From Oscillospiraceae bacterium (GTDB lineage: Bacteria > Bacillota > Clostridia > Oscillospirales > Ruminococcaceae): DNA of 64,000 bases. The stretch's first letter is position 1, and each line of letters starts with the position of its first letter. The translations under genes and the position numbers were made by a program. This document shows, one piece after another, positions 54,057 through 61,587 of the stretch. The stretch spans positions 1 through 64,000 of the forward strand of contig JALEMR010000088.1 of the NCBI GenBank assembly GCA_022768245.1, read 5' to 3'. The notes under the pieces are model-generated. The model had not been told where the DNA came from, did not search any database, and saw only the letters and a list, made by a program, of their open reading frames with translations.

Positions 54057-55529
54057 ATGAAGATCAAGCCTATCATTTTAATAATGTCCGCAGCGGGACT
54101 GTTGCTGTCGGGCTGCGGCGAGGATACCGAGCCCGAGCTGAATATGGTATTCAGAAAGGAATATACTGAAACGGAAACGTCTGCGGAGACGACCGTCCCG
54201 TCCGAGACGGGAGGGTCTGCTTACGGCACTGCGGAGGTATCGGGGGATATCATTGAAGAGACCGCGCCTTCGGGAGAACTGTCGGAGGTCAGCGGTACCG
54301 AGACTGCTTCCGGGACGGACAGCCCTTTCGGAGAAACAGTCACTGCGAAGAATCTCCTTTCCTCGGAGGGCGGAAACGTCATCGTCGATGAAAGCCTGCC
54401 CGTCACCGAAGAGCCCTCGCAGGCGGTCATATCCTCGTCGGCGTCCTATTATGCGCTGAATTACCCCACCCAGTGCGGCATGTGGTTTTCCTACTTAGAG
54501 TACGAGCGGATAATGAAAGGACAGTCCGAGGAAGTGTTTACGGGATATGTCCGCGAAGCCTTCGACAATATGCTGTCGATCGGCGTGAACACGGTGTATG
54601 TGCAGCTGCGCCCATTCGGGGACGCATATTATGAATCGGATATCTTCCCGAAGGGCAGCTGTTTTACGGGCAGCTACGACCCTCTTGAAATAATGGTGAA
54701 GGAAGCCCACAGCCGCGGACTTTCCGTTCACGGCTGGATAAATCCCATGCGCCTCATTACTTCCGAGCAGATGTCGGAGCTGTCCTCGTCCTATATCATA
54801 AAGCAGTGGTTCGACAGCGGCGTGAATATGTACGAATACGACGGCAGAATGTACCTCGACCCCTCAAAGGCGGAGGTGCGCAGTCTCATATGCGCGGGCG
54901 TGACGGAGATCCTGGAGAAATACGATGTGGACGGCATACAGATAGACGATTATTTCTACCCCACCGCCGATCCGGACTGGGACAGGGAAAGCTTTGCCGT
55001 GTGCGGGGAAAATATCACGCAGGAGGAATTCCGCCGTAACGCCGTAACGCAGATGGTGAGGGATATATATTCCGCCGTTCATCGGGCGAATGATTCGGCA
55101 GTGTTCGGGATATCGCCCTCGGGCAACGCCGAAGCGGACTATTTGCAGCTGTTTGCGGACGTGTATCTGTTCTGCGGCAGCGGGGACTGCTGCGACTACA
55201 TATGTCCCCAGATATACTACGGACTATCTCATGAGAGCCGTCCCTTTGAGGAAACGCTGCTGGAATGGAAGGCAATGTGCTGCGAGAGCGTGTCCCTTGT
55301 GGCGGGGATAGGTGCGTATAAGGCGGGCACCGAGGACGCATATGCAGGCACGGGCAGAAACGAATGGAAGGACAACACCGACATCATCTCAAAGGAGATG
55401 AAAATAGCCGCAGACAACGGCTGCGGCATGGCTTTATTCCGATATGATTCCCTGTTCAGCCCCGCTCCCGATGTCAGGGAAAGCGTTGAAAAGGAGCTGG
55501 AACTGATAACAGTGAATAGTGAACAGTGA
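54057..55529 (+). CDS. GHL10 (family-10 glycosyl-hydrolase-like) lipoprotein
   Basis: 490 residues from ATG 54057, with AGGAGA 6 nt upstream. Lipobox LSGC near residue 18, then an acidic Ser/Thr/Glu stalk to about 125. The catalytic-type barrel follows: CGMWFSYLEYERIM, VNTVYVQLRPFGDAYYESDIFP, HGWINPMRL, YDVDGIQIDDYFYP, AVFGISPSGN, YICPQIYYG. This is the GHL10/YddW fold, which in characterised members acts on peptidoglycan glycan strands lacking peptides. Substrate here is inferred. The last residues (T-V-N-S-E-Q) and TGA stop are encoded by heptamer repeats. Confidence 0.9.
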   Translation: MKIKPIILIMSAAGLLLSGCGEDTEPELNMVFRKEYTETETSAETTVPSETGGSAYGTAEVSGDIIEETAPSGELSEVSGTETASGTDSPFGETVTAKNLLSSEGGNVIVDESLPVTEEPSQAVISSSASYYALNYPTQCGMWFSYLEYERIMKGQSEEVFTGYVREAFDNMLSIGVNTVYVQLRPFGDAYYESDIFPKGSCFTGSYDPLEIMVKEAHSRGLSVHGWINPMRLITSEQMSELSSSYIIKQWFDSGVNMYEYDGRMYLDPSKAEVRSLICAGVTEILEKYDVDGIQIDDYFYPTADPDWDRESFAVCGENITQEEFRRNAVTQMVRDIYSAVHRANDSAVFGISPSGNAEADYLQLFADVYLFCGSGDCCDYICPQIYYGLSHESRPFEETLLEWKAMCCESVSLVAGIGAYKAGTEDAYAGTGRNEWKDNTDIISKEMKIAADNGCGMALFRYDSLFSPAPDVRESVEKELELITVNSEQ

Positions 55530-55563
55530 ATAGTGAACAGTTAGCAGTAAAGGGTTAACAATT
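55508..55563 (+). repeat. 8-unit heptamer tract starting inside the GHL10 gene
   Basis: Units AACAGTG, AATAGTG, AACAGTG, AATAGTG, AACAGTT, AGCAGTA, AAGGGTT, AACAATT. The tract codes for the last six residues and the stop (55527-55529). Confidence 0.9.
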
Positions 55564-55571
55564 CTAAAATA

Positions 55572-55592
55572 ACTCTTAACCGTAAACTGTCA
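55572..55592 (-). repeat. 3-unit heptamer tract starting at the ABC ATPase stop
   Basis: Minus-strand units TGACAGT, TTACGGT, TAAGAGT, beginning with the TGA stop. Nearly the same as the tract at 20025-19998. Confidence 0.6.
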
Positions 55593-56384
55593 GCTGATTA
55601 TCATGCTGTCGGAGAGGGTCTCGTTGTTGCTGCTGTAGAGGGACAGGAGCTTGTCGAGGGTCATTTCTTCCCGCTCCTTTCCAGACAGCGACAGCATAAG
55701 GCTGCCCTGACTTAACAGAATGGTCTTGTTGCCGTAGTGGAGGGCATTGTCTATGTTGTGGGTTATCATCAGAGTGGTGATGCAGTTTTCCTTGACTATC
55801 TTGTCGGTTATCTCCATGACCTTTTCGGCGGTCTTGGGGTCAAGAGCCGCAGTGTGCTCGTCGAGGAGCAGCAGCTTCGGCGTGACTATGGTCGCCATCA
55901 GCAGAGTTATCGCCTGACGCTGTCCGCCCGAAAGCAGTCCCACGGGAGTTTTCATTCTGTCCTCCAGACCTAGGTCAAGCTCTGCAAGACGCTCTCTGAA
56001 AAGCTCCACGTCCTTTTTGTTTATGCCTATGCTGAGGCTCCGCTTTTTGCCTCTGGAATAGGCAAGACCGAGGTTTTCCTCAATGGTCATTGAGGGTGCT
56101 GTTCCGCGGAGAGGGTCCTGAAAGAGCCGTCCTATCATGCGGGCGCGCTGATATTCCTTTAAGGGAGTGATATTCTTCCCGTCCAGGAAGATACGTCCTC
56201 TGTCCAGGGAGTAGCTGCCGCTTACAGCATTCATCAGCGTGGATTTTCCCGCGCCGTTGGAGCCGATGACTGTGACGAAATCTCCGCTGTCTATGGTGTA
56301 TGTGAAGTCACGGAGAGCCTTTCTCTCGTTGACCGTATTTTTATTGAAGGTAATCGAAGCGTGTTCGATCTTGAGCATTTCCAT
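55590..56384 (-). CDS. ABC transporter ATP-binding protein (TrpXYZ/COG1101 type)
   Basis: A 264-residue ATPase. Walker A GSNGAGKST (about residue 40), Q-loop LFQDPLRGT, signature LSGGQRQA, Walker B LLLLDEHTA, switch His in ITHNID. The LFQDPxxGTAPxMTIEENL block is characteristic of the ATPases paired with TrpX-type binding proteins for aromatic amino acids or other small substrates. It lies 30 nt after its permease, in one operon. A substrate-binding protein gene is missing from the neighbourhood. Confidence 0.9.
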   Translation of the reverse strand: MEMLKIEHASITFNKNTVNERKALRDFTYTIDSGDFVTVIGSNGAGKSTLMNAVSGSYSLDRGRIFLDGKNITPLKEYQRARMIGRLFQDPLRGTAPSMTIEENLGLAYSRGKKRSLSIGINKKDVELFRERLAELDLGLEDRMKTPVGLLSGGQRQAITLLMATIVTPKLLLLDEHTAALDPKTAEKVMEITDKIVKENCITTLMITHNIDNALHYGNKTILLSQGSLMLSLSGKEREEMTLDKLLSLYSSNNETLSDSMIIS

Positions 56385-56414
56385 AATTATGCCGTCCTTT
56401 CTGAATTTGCTGCC

Positions 56415-57305
56415 TTACTCGGCGCATTTGAGCGCCTTTCTTTTTTCGCCGTAATGCTTTATGGCGGGGATAGCCGTCGCCGCCGTTACGATAAGCGCCG
56501 AGAAAAGCTTAAGGTCGATGGATTCCATGCCCAGCTTCAGGGCAATAGTCAGCACGAAGCGGTAGAGTATGGCTCCCGCCACTGCGGACAGCATACCTCG
56601 GAGCACCGAGCGTCTGCCAAAGATAAGCTCGCCGATGATTATCGAAGCCAGTCCGATGACCAGCATTCCGATACCGCCGTTGGCGTCGCCGAAGCCCGAA
56701 TACTGTGCATATACGGCTCCCGACAGCGCTACGAGTGAGTTTGCCGCACCGAGACCGAGTATCTTCATTTTATCGGAGTCGATAGACGAGGCTCTGACCA
56801 TTGCTTCGTTGTCGCCCGTCGCGCGGAGGGACATTCCCAGCTGTGTGTTCAGGAACAGGTACAGCAGTCCGAACACTATCAGCGCGATGATCCCGCAGAC
56901 GATAAGATTCGCCGCATTCTTGTTCAGGGACGAGCGGATACCCGTGAATATGGTATCGGTGTCGAAAAGGGAGATGTTGGGCTTTTTGCCCATGACGTGC
57001 ATGTTTATGGAATACAGCGCGGTCATCACCAGTATTCCCGAAAGAATGGGCTGTATCTTCATTTTGGTGTGAAGAAGTCCCGTTGCCGTTCCTGCCAGAA
57101 AGCCTGCAAAGAACGAAAGTATTATCCCGATAAACGGGTGACCGTTCACGGTGAATATGGAGGACACCGCCACTCCGAGAGTAAAGGTGCCGTCAACGGT
57201 AAGGTCGGGAGTATCGAGGATACGGAAGGAAATATATATTCCCATTGCAAGTATCGCAAATATCAGTCCGAGCTCCACTGCGCCGCTGATAACTGTTATT
57301 GACAT
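56415..57305 (-). CDS. ABC transporter permease (TrpXYZ/COG4120 type)
   Basis: A 296-residue membrane protein of the branched-chain/ribose-type permease superfamily with about eight hydrophobic helices. Typical motifs are RILDTPDLTVDGTFTLG near residue 28, LRATGDNEAMVRAS in the cytoplasmic loop, and GGIGMLVIGLASIIIGE. It forms the channel with the ATPase downstream. In this transporter class the binding protein normally precedes the permease; here the promoter lies directly upstream, so the operon starts with the permease. Confidence 0.9.
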   Translation of the reverse strand: MSITVISGAVELGLIFAILAMGIYISFRILDTPDLTVDGTFTLGVAVSSIFTVNGHPFIGIILSFFAGFLAGTATGLLHTKMKIQPILSGILVMTALYSINMHVMGKKPNISLFDTDTIFTGIRSSLNKNAANLIVCGIIALIVFGLLYLFLNTQLGMSLRATGDNEAMVRASSIDSDKMKILGLGAANSLVALSGAVYAQYSGFGDANGGIGMLVIGLASIIIGELIFGRRSVLRGMLSAVAGAILYRFVLTIALKLGMESIDLKLFSALIVTAATAIPAIKHYGEKRKALKCAE

Positions 57306-57343
57306 ATCATATCACTCCTAAAAGGGAAAATCATATATATACC

Positions 57344-57372
57344 ATTATATCAGAATTTTCTGCGAAAAACAA
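57344..57372 (-). promoter_or_regulatory. Promoter of the ABC permease-ATPase operon
   Basis: On the minus strand, TTGTTT (57372-57367), a 17-nt spacer and TATAAT (57349-57344). No T-box or other riboswitch fits in the 40-nt leader. Confidence 0.65.
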
Positions 57373-57484
57373 TAGTAAATTAAACAATATCCCGATTTTT
57401 TATTTGTCAATAGACAAATTGTATACTTGTTACCCAAGCTCTTCGTCAAAATAAACAAAATGAATCACATTGCGGAAAATTTTG

Positions 57485-57513
57485 TTGACAAACAGATTAA
57501 AGTATAGTAAAAT
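57485..57513 (+). promoter_or_regulatory. Promoter of the PocR-chemoreceptor gene
   Basis: TTGACA at 57485-57490, a 17-nt spacer and TAAAAT at 57508-57513. Confidence 0.75.
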
Positions 57514-57576
57514 TAAGTAAAGTAATATATCGGCGTGAAATATCGCCATAAAATAAACTTTTCGGAGGTTATAGCT

Positions 57577-58566
57577 TTGAATATTAAACTTACCGATCTT
57601 ATTGATGTTAAAACCTTACAGGAGATCCAGGATGGATTTGCTGCCACAACCGGTATGGCGGCTCTTACTACAGATGAAAAGGGCAACGCTCTCACAAAGG
57701 GAAGCAATTTTACCGATTTCTGCATGAATCTTACGAGAAAGTCTCCCGCGGGCTGCAAGAGATGCGAACAGTGCGACGCTGACGGCGGAAAACAGGCTCT
57801 CCGTATGGGAAAGGCTGTTGCTTACCGCTGCCACGGCGGTCTCTATGACTTTGCCGCTCCAATTATGCTCAACGGCGAGATGATCGGCTCCTTTATCGGC
57901 GGACAGGTCCTGCCCGAAAAGCCCGACGAGAACGCCTTCCGCAAGATCGCCAAGGAGCTGGGCATAGACCCCGAATCCTATGTCCGCGCGGTGAGAAAGG
58001 TGCCCGTTCTTCCCAAGGAGCGTATCGACGCTGCCGCTTCCTTCCTGTACACTATCGCAAAGACTCTGTCAAACGCTGCCTATGCCGCATATGTGGCAAA
58101 GCAGAGCAATATTGACCTTTCCAGCGGAAATATGGAGCTCAGACGCAAGCTCTCCGAAACCGCCGAGGTCGTTCAGCAGAGCATCCAGAATATGCGCAGG
58201 CTGGACGAGAAGTTCGAGGAGCTTGAAACTGTCGCATCCTCTTCGGCAGCAGAAGTCAACGCTACAAGAGATACTATCAAGGTCATCAAGGATATCGCCA
58301 TGAATACACGTATCCTCGGCTTTAACGCCTCTATCGAGGCTTCCCGCGCAAAGGAAAGCGGAAAGGGATTCGGCGTTATCGCTCAGGAGGTCAGAGGTCT
58401 TGCCGAAACGTCTACCGTTTCCGCGGACAAGATCGAGGTCACTATGAAGTCTATCACCGATTCCACCAAGAAGATCGACGAGTGCGTTAAGGAGACCCGC
58501 AAGGTAGTTGAGGAAAATCTTCAGAATATGGCTGAATTTGAAAATCTTCTTAAAGATTTGAAGTGA
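57577..58566 (+). CDS. Soluble PocR-domain chemoreceptor
   Basis: 329 residues from TTG 57577, with CGGAGG 8 nt upstream; GTG 57535 has no SD. Residues about 5-165 are a PocR sensor (LTDLIDVKTLQEIQDGFA, SPAGCKRCEQCDADGG, YRCHGGLYDFAAPI, GSFIGGQVLP), a PAS-like fold seen in diol-utilisation regulators and chemotaxis proteins. A coiled coil leads to a short MCP signalling hairpin with the tip MNTRILGFNASIEASRAKESGKGFGVIAQEVRGLAE (given here only as a location, about residues 245-280). No membrane segments, so it is a cytoplasmic receptor. The motility gene with a sigma-D-like promoter downstream fits a chemotaxis role. Confidence 0.88.
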   Translation: MNIKLTDLIDVKTLQEIQDGFAATTGMAALTTDEKGNALTKGSNFTDFCMNLTRKSPAGCKRCEQCDADGGKQALRMGKAVAYRCHGGLYDFAAPIMLNGEMIGSFIGGQVLPEKPDENAFRKIAKELGIDPESYVRAVRKVPVLPKERIDAAASFLYTIAKTLSNAAYAAYVAKQSNIDLSSGNMELRRKLSETAEVVQQSIQNMRRLDEKFEELETVASSSAAEVNATRDTIKVIKDIAMNTRILGFNASIEASRAKESGKGFGVIAQEVRGLAETSTVSADKIEVTMKSITDSTKKIDECVKETRKVVEENLQNMAEFENLLKDLK

Positions 58567-58577
58567 TCAGCCGATAT
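58551..58577 (+). promoter_or_regulatory. Sigma-D (sigma-28, flagellar) type promoter for the YjfB gene
   Basis: TAAA at 58551-58554, a 15-nt spacer and GCCGATAT at 58570-58577, one base from the flagellar consensus TAAA-N15-GCCGATAA. It overlaps the end of the PocR gene and lies 64 nt before the YjfB start. Confidence 0.78.
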
Positions 58578-58640
58578 ATATTATATACATAATGCATATG
58601 CGATTTGCAAATACCGTTTGCAGGAAAGGATGGTTTGATC

Positions 58641-58829
58641 ATGGAAATGATGGAATCTATCGCCAATATGGCGATGAGTATGGCAAATACTCAGCTCCAG
58701 GCTCAGATGAGCACTTCTGTCCTTAAAAAAGCTATGGATACGCAGGCTGCCGCTGTGGAGACCCTGTTTGATTCCATGCCTCAGACATTCCCCGGAGATG
58801 TGGGCTACATGTTTGACGCAACAGCATGA
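58641..58829 (+). CDS. YjfB-family putative motility protein
   Basis: A 62-residue protein from ATG 58641 with AAAGGATGG upstream. The sequence MEMMESIANMAMSMANTQLQAQ and the block SVLKKAMDTQAAAVETLF match the small YjfB family of flagellated Firmicutes. The exact role is unknown; in Bacillus this class belongs to the sigma-D motility regulon, and the promoter just upstream agrees. Ends at a strong terminator. Confidence 0.85.
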   Translation: MEMMESIANMAMSMANTQLQAQMSTSVLKKAMDTQAAAVETLFDSMPQTFPGDVGYMFDATA

Positions 58830-58857
58830 GGACGGCTTAGGTTTTCAAATCGGATCA

Positions 58858-58906
58858 CAGGCGGATAAGGTATTGTTCGGACAGTGCCTTATCCGCCTGA
58901 TTTTTT
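58858..58906 (+). terminator. Terminator after the YjfB gene
   Basis: A perfect 13-bp stem, 58858-58870 with 58887-58899, followed by ATTTTTT. Confidence 0.93.
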
Positions 58907-58917
58907 GTAGAATTATT

Positions 58918-59049
58918 ATGGATATCAATAAAAGAGCGGAAGAGGCGGCGGGTCAGCTGCTGCGAGGACGTTATCTGGCTGCAAAAAGCTCCGATGTTCG
59001 ACCGATATCGGCTGAGGCTGTAACGGAATTGTATTCAAATATTAATTAA
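58918..59049 (+). CDS. Possible 43-residue small protein
   Basis: The frame starts MDINKRAEEAAGQLLRGRY and ends ELYSNIN, with an amphipathic helical look. Only 12 nt separate it from the preceding terminator, no SD is visible, and no promoter is obvious. It could be a chance frame, a remnant, or translated from read-through. Not recognised. Confidence 0.3.
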   Translation: MDINKRAEEAAGQLLRGRYLAAKSSDVRPISAEAVTELYSNIN

Positions 59050-59057
59050 CTTGTCCA

Positions 59058-59086
59058 TTGAAAAAAGCGCGCAGAAATAGTATAAT
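59058..59086 (+). promoter_or_regulatory. Promoter of the PP2C phosphatase gene
   Basis: TTGAAA at 59058-59063, a 17-nt spacer and TATAAT at 59081-59086. Confidence 0.75.
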
Positions 59087-59107
59087 AATAGAGTGATAAT
59101 GAGAGCC

Positions 59108-59191
59108 GACAGCGATTAGCCAATAGCTGTTAGCAGCGGAATGCGTACTATGTACTAAGTACTTCCGCTGCTCGCTGATTGCTGATTCTGA
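59108..59191. repeat. 12-unit heptamer tract in the PP2C leader
   Basis: 84 bp in 7-bp phase: GACAGCG, ATTAGCC, AATAGCT, GTTAGCA, GCGGAAT, GCGTACT, ATGTACT, AAGTACT, TCCGCTG, CTCGCTG, ATTGCTG, ATTCTGA. It contains an inverted repeat AGCAGCGGAA (59132-59141)/TTCCGCTGCT (59163-59172). It is between promoter and start codon, so it is transcribed as leader. Confidence 0.75.
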
Positions 59192-59224
59192 CAGCTCACA
59201 TACCAAGGGAGGGTTCCTATCAAC

Positions 59225-60004
59225 ATGTACTACTGCTGCGGAATGTCCGATACGGGAAGCGTCCGCGACCATAATGAGGACGCTTTTATGATAAATAAAA
59301 CTGTTATGAATACGTCACAGCTGGAAAGCAGCCTGCAGTATCCGTTCATTATTGCGGTGGCTGACGGAGTTGCGGGTGAGGCAAAGGGCGAGGTCGCTTC
59401 CAAAATGGCGCTGAAAATGCTGTCGGGAGTGAGACCCTCCGGCAAGACCGATTACCGCAAAAAGGTGCTGAATATCCACAGGAAGATACGCAAATACGGC
59501 ATCACTCACGAACGCTCCGAGAATATGCAGACTACCCTCTGCGCCCTTGCAGTGGACGAAAAGGGCGGACATTATGTGATAAATGTGGGGGATTCCAGAC
59601 TTTACCGCGTGCGCTGCGGAAGCATAAGACAGATATCTACCGATCAGTCGCTGGTGCAGATGCTTTACGGCGACAAGCACATCTCCTTTGAGGAAAAGCT
59701 CAAGCACAAGAACAGTCATGTGATACTGCCTGTGCTGGGGAATACCTCCGCTGACCCCGAGCCGCAGATAATCCCTATCGAGCCGCTGGAATACGGCGAT
59801 ATAATACTGATATGCTCCGACGGGCTTTCCGATTATCTTACCCGGGGCGAATTTGAGGAGATTTTAGCACTTCCTCTGAAGCTGCCGAAGAGGCTTTCCA
59901 TTCTCACACAGACGGCTATCAAAAACGGCAGCCCCGATAACATAACCGTTCTCGCAGTTTCGCTGTATGAGGACGTCTCCGAGCGACAGAGCTCGGTGGG
60001 CTGA
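59225..60004 (+). CDS. PP2C-family Ser/Thr protein phosphatase
   Basis: A 259-residue phosphatase with the PP2C metal motifs: RDHNEDAF (residues 14-21), VADGVAG (about 46), GDSRLYR (about 123), CSDGLSD (about 198) and SPDNITVLAV (about 238). Mn/Mg-dependent dephosphorylation of Ser/Thr-phosphoproteins in the cytoplasm. The usual partner PASTA kinase (prkC) is not adjacent. SD AAGGAGG. An 84-bp heptamer tract occupies most of its leader. Confidence 0.92.
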   Translation: MYYCCGMSDTGSVRDHNEDAFMINKTVMNTSQLESSLQYPFIIAVADGVAGEAKGEVASKMALKMLSGVRPSGKTDYRKKVLNIHRKIRKYGITHERSENMQTTLCALAVDEKGGHYVINVGDSRLYRVRCGSIRQISTDQSLVQMLYGDKHISFEEKLKHKNSHVILPVLGNTSADPEPQIIPIEPLEYGDIILICSDGLSDYLTRGEFEEILALPLKLPKRLSILTQTAIKNGSPDNITVLAVSLYEDVSERQSSVG

Positions 60005-60017
60005 TACTTATGATATC

Positions 60018-60068
60018 TCCGCCGACAAGGTGTATTTGTTTGCATGCGTCTTGTCGGCGGATTTTTTT
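60018..60068 (+). terminator. Terminator after the PP2C gene
   Basis: TCCGCCGACAAG (60018-60029) pairs with CTTGTCGGCGGA (60050-60061), then T7. Confidence 0.92.
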
Positions 60069-60138
60069 GCCTTTTTGTCAATATCTGCCGTGAAATGCAT
60101 AGACGTTTTGTAGGAATTGCCAAAAATATAATAACTAC

Positions 60139-60166
60139 TTGACAAATAGGAATTATATGCTATAAT
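60139..60166 (+). promoter_or_regulatory. Promoter of the leader ORF-metY unit
   Basis: TTGACA at 60139-60144, a 16-nt spacer and TATAAT at 60161-60166 with extended -10 TGC. Confidence 0.85.
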
Positions 60167-60196
60167 ATAATCATAAGCTTAAAGGAGATAACCGAT

Positions 60197-60253
60197 ATGA
60201 TAAGTAGGAATTTGTTCCGCTCGGACCGAATGTGCCGATGTCACCGCGGATAA
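60197..60253 (+). CDS. 18-codon Cys/Met leader peptide upstream of metY
   Basis: ATG 60197 has a near-perfect SD (AAAGGAGA, 60181-60188) at 8 nt and gives MISRNLFRSDRMCRCHRG before TAA 60251. The Met-Cys-Arg-Cys run just before the stop lies upstream of a sulfur-assimilation gene and suggests a leader that reports charged tRNA-Cys or Met. It overlaps a foldable region (TCCGC...GCGGA with inner TCGG/CCGA, about 60216-60249). No classical terminator lies between it and metY, so the mechanism is unclear. Confidence 0.6.
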   Translation: MISRNLFRSDRMCRCHRG

Positions 60254-60303
60254 CGCTCACACGAATAATGAAAACACACTAATTAATGAAAGAGGTATAT
60301 ATT

Positions 60304-61587
60304 ATGTCACAGGAATGGAAATTTGAAACTAAGGCACTTCATGTAGGTCAGGAGAACGCAGACCCCGTTACCGATTCGAGGGCGGTTCCCATTTATGCAA
60401 CGACTTCTTACGTATTCCACGATTTTCAGCACGCCGCAGACCGCTTCGGTCTTAAGGACAGCGGAAATATCTACGGCAGACTCACTAACCCCACTCAGGA
60501 TATCTTCGAACAGAGGATAGCTGCTCTTGAAGGCGGCGTGGCTGCTCTGGCTGTGGCTTCGGGCGCGGCGGCTGTTACTTACACTATCCAGACTCTCGCA
60601 AAGGCAGGAGACCACATCGTTGCTTCCAAGACTATTTACGGCGGTACATATAATCTGCTTGAACATACCCTCACCGATTACGGCATCAAGACCACCTTCG
60701 TTGACCCCGAGGAGGAGGGCTCCTTCGAGAAGGCTATCCTGCCCAACACAAAGGCTATCTATGTGGAGACTCTCGGCAACCCCAACTCCAATGTGGCGGA
60801 TATCGAGGCTCTCGCTAAGCTCGCTCATGCGCATGATATCCCCCTCGTGGTGGATTCCACCTTTGCTACTCCCTATCTTCTCCGTCCCATCGAGTACGGC
60901 GCAGATATCGTCGTTCACAGCGCAACCAAGTTCATCGGCGGTCACGGCACCGCTATCGGCGGCGTTATCGTCGACAGCGGAAAGTTCGACTGGATAAAGT
61001 CGGGCAAGTTCCCTCATCTTACCGAACCCAATCCCAGCTATCACGGCGTAAGCTTCGCAAAGGACGTGGGCGCTGCGGCATTCGTTACATACATCAGAGC
61101 TATCCTGCTCCGCGATACGGGCGCTACTCTTTCTCCCTTCCATGCGTTCATCTTCTTACAGGGTCTGGAGACTCTCGCACTTCGTGTTGAGCGCCATACC
61201 GAGAACACAAACAAGATCGTGAAGTATCTTGCTTCCCACCCCAAGGTAGCGGCTGTTCATCACCCGCTGCTGGAAAGCGAGCCTACTCATGAGCTGTACA
61301 AAAAGTATTTCCCCAACGGCGGCGGCTCTATCTTCACATTCGAAATAAAGGGCGGCATCGCCGAGGCGGAGAAGTTCATCAACAATCTGAAGATATTCTC
61401 TCTGCTGGCAAACGTTGCGGATTCCAAGTCGCTGGTCATCCACCCCGCGACCACAACTCATGCGCAGCTCAACGAAAAGGAGCTCGAGGAACAGGGCATC
61501 AAGCCCGGCACTATCCGCCTTTCTATCGGAACGGAAAATGCCGACGACCTTATCAATGCTCTTGAGGACGCTTTTGCAGCGGTGTGA
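60304..61587 (+). CDS. metY: O-acetylhomoserine sulfhydrylase (Cys/Met PLP enzyme)
   Basis: 427 residues from ATG 60304, with GAAAGAGG 8 nt upstream. Cys/Met-metabolism PLP family: YGRLTNPT near the start, VASGAAAVTYTIQTL, SKTIYGGTYNL, VETLGNPNS, the PLP lysine in HSATKFIGGHGTAIGG (about residue 210), and ADSKSLVIHPATTTH near the end. The GGHGTAIGGVIVDSG and overall length are typical of MetY, which makes homocysteine from O-acetylhomoserine and sulfide; cystathionine gamma-synthase is less likely. A Cys-containing leader ORF precedes it. Confidence 0.92.
   Translation: MSQEWKFETKALHVGQENADPVTDSRAVPIYATTSYVFHDFQHAADRFGLKDSGNIYGRLTNPTQDIFEQRIAALEGGVAALAVASGAAAVTYTIQTLAKAGDHIVASKTIYGGTYNLLEHTLTDYGIKTTFVDPEEEGSFEKAILPNTKAIYVETLGNPNSNVADIEALAKLAHAHDIPLVVDSTFATPYLLRPIEYGADIVVHSATKFIGGHGTAIGGVIVDSGKFDWIKSGKFPHLTEPNPSYHGVSFAKDVGAAAFVTYIRAILLRDTGATLSPFHAFIFLQGLETLALRVERHTENTNKIVKYLASHPKVAAVHHPLLESEPTHELYKKYFPNGGGSIFTFEIKGGIAEAEKFINNLKIFSLLANVADSKSLVIHPATTTHAQLNEKELEEQGIKPGTIRLSIGTENADDLINALEDAFAAV

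Noticed and set aside
57306-57372. T-box upstream of the ABC permease
   Set aside because: The leader from the likely promoter to the start is about 40 nt, too short for a T-box.
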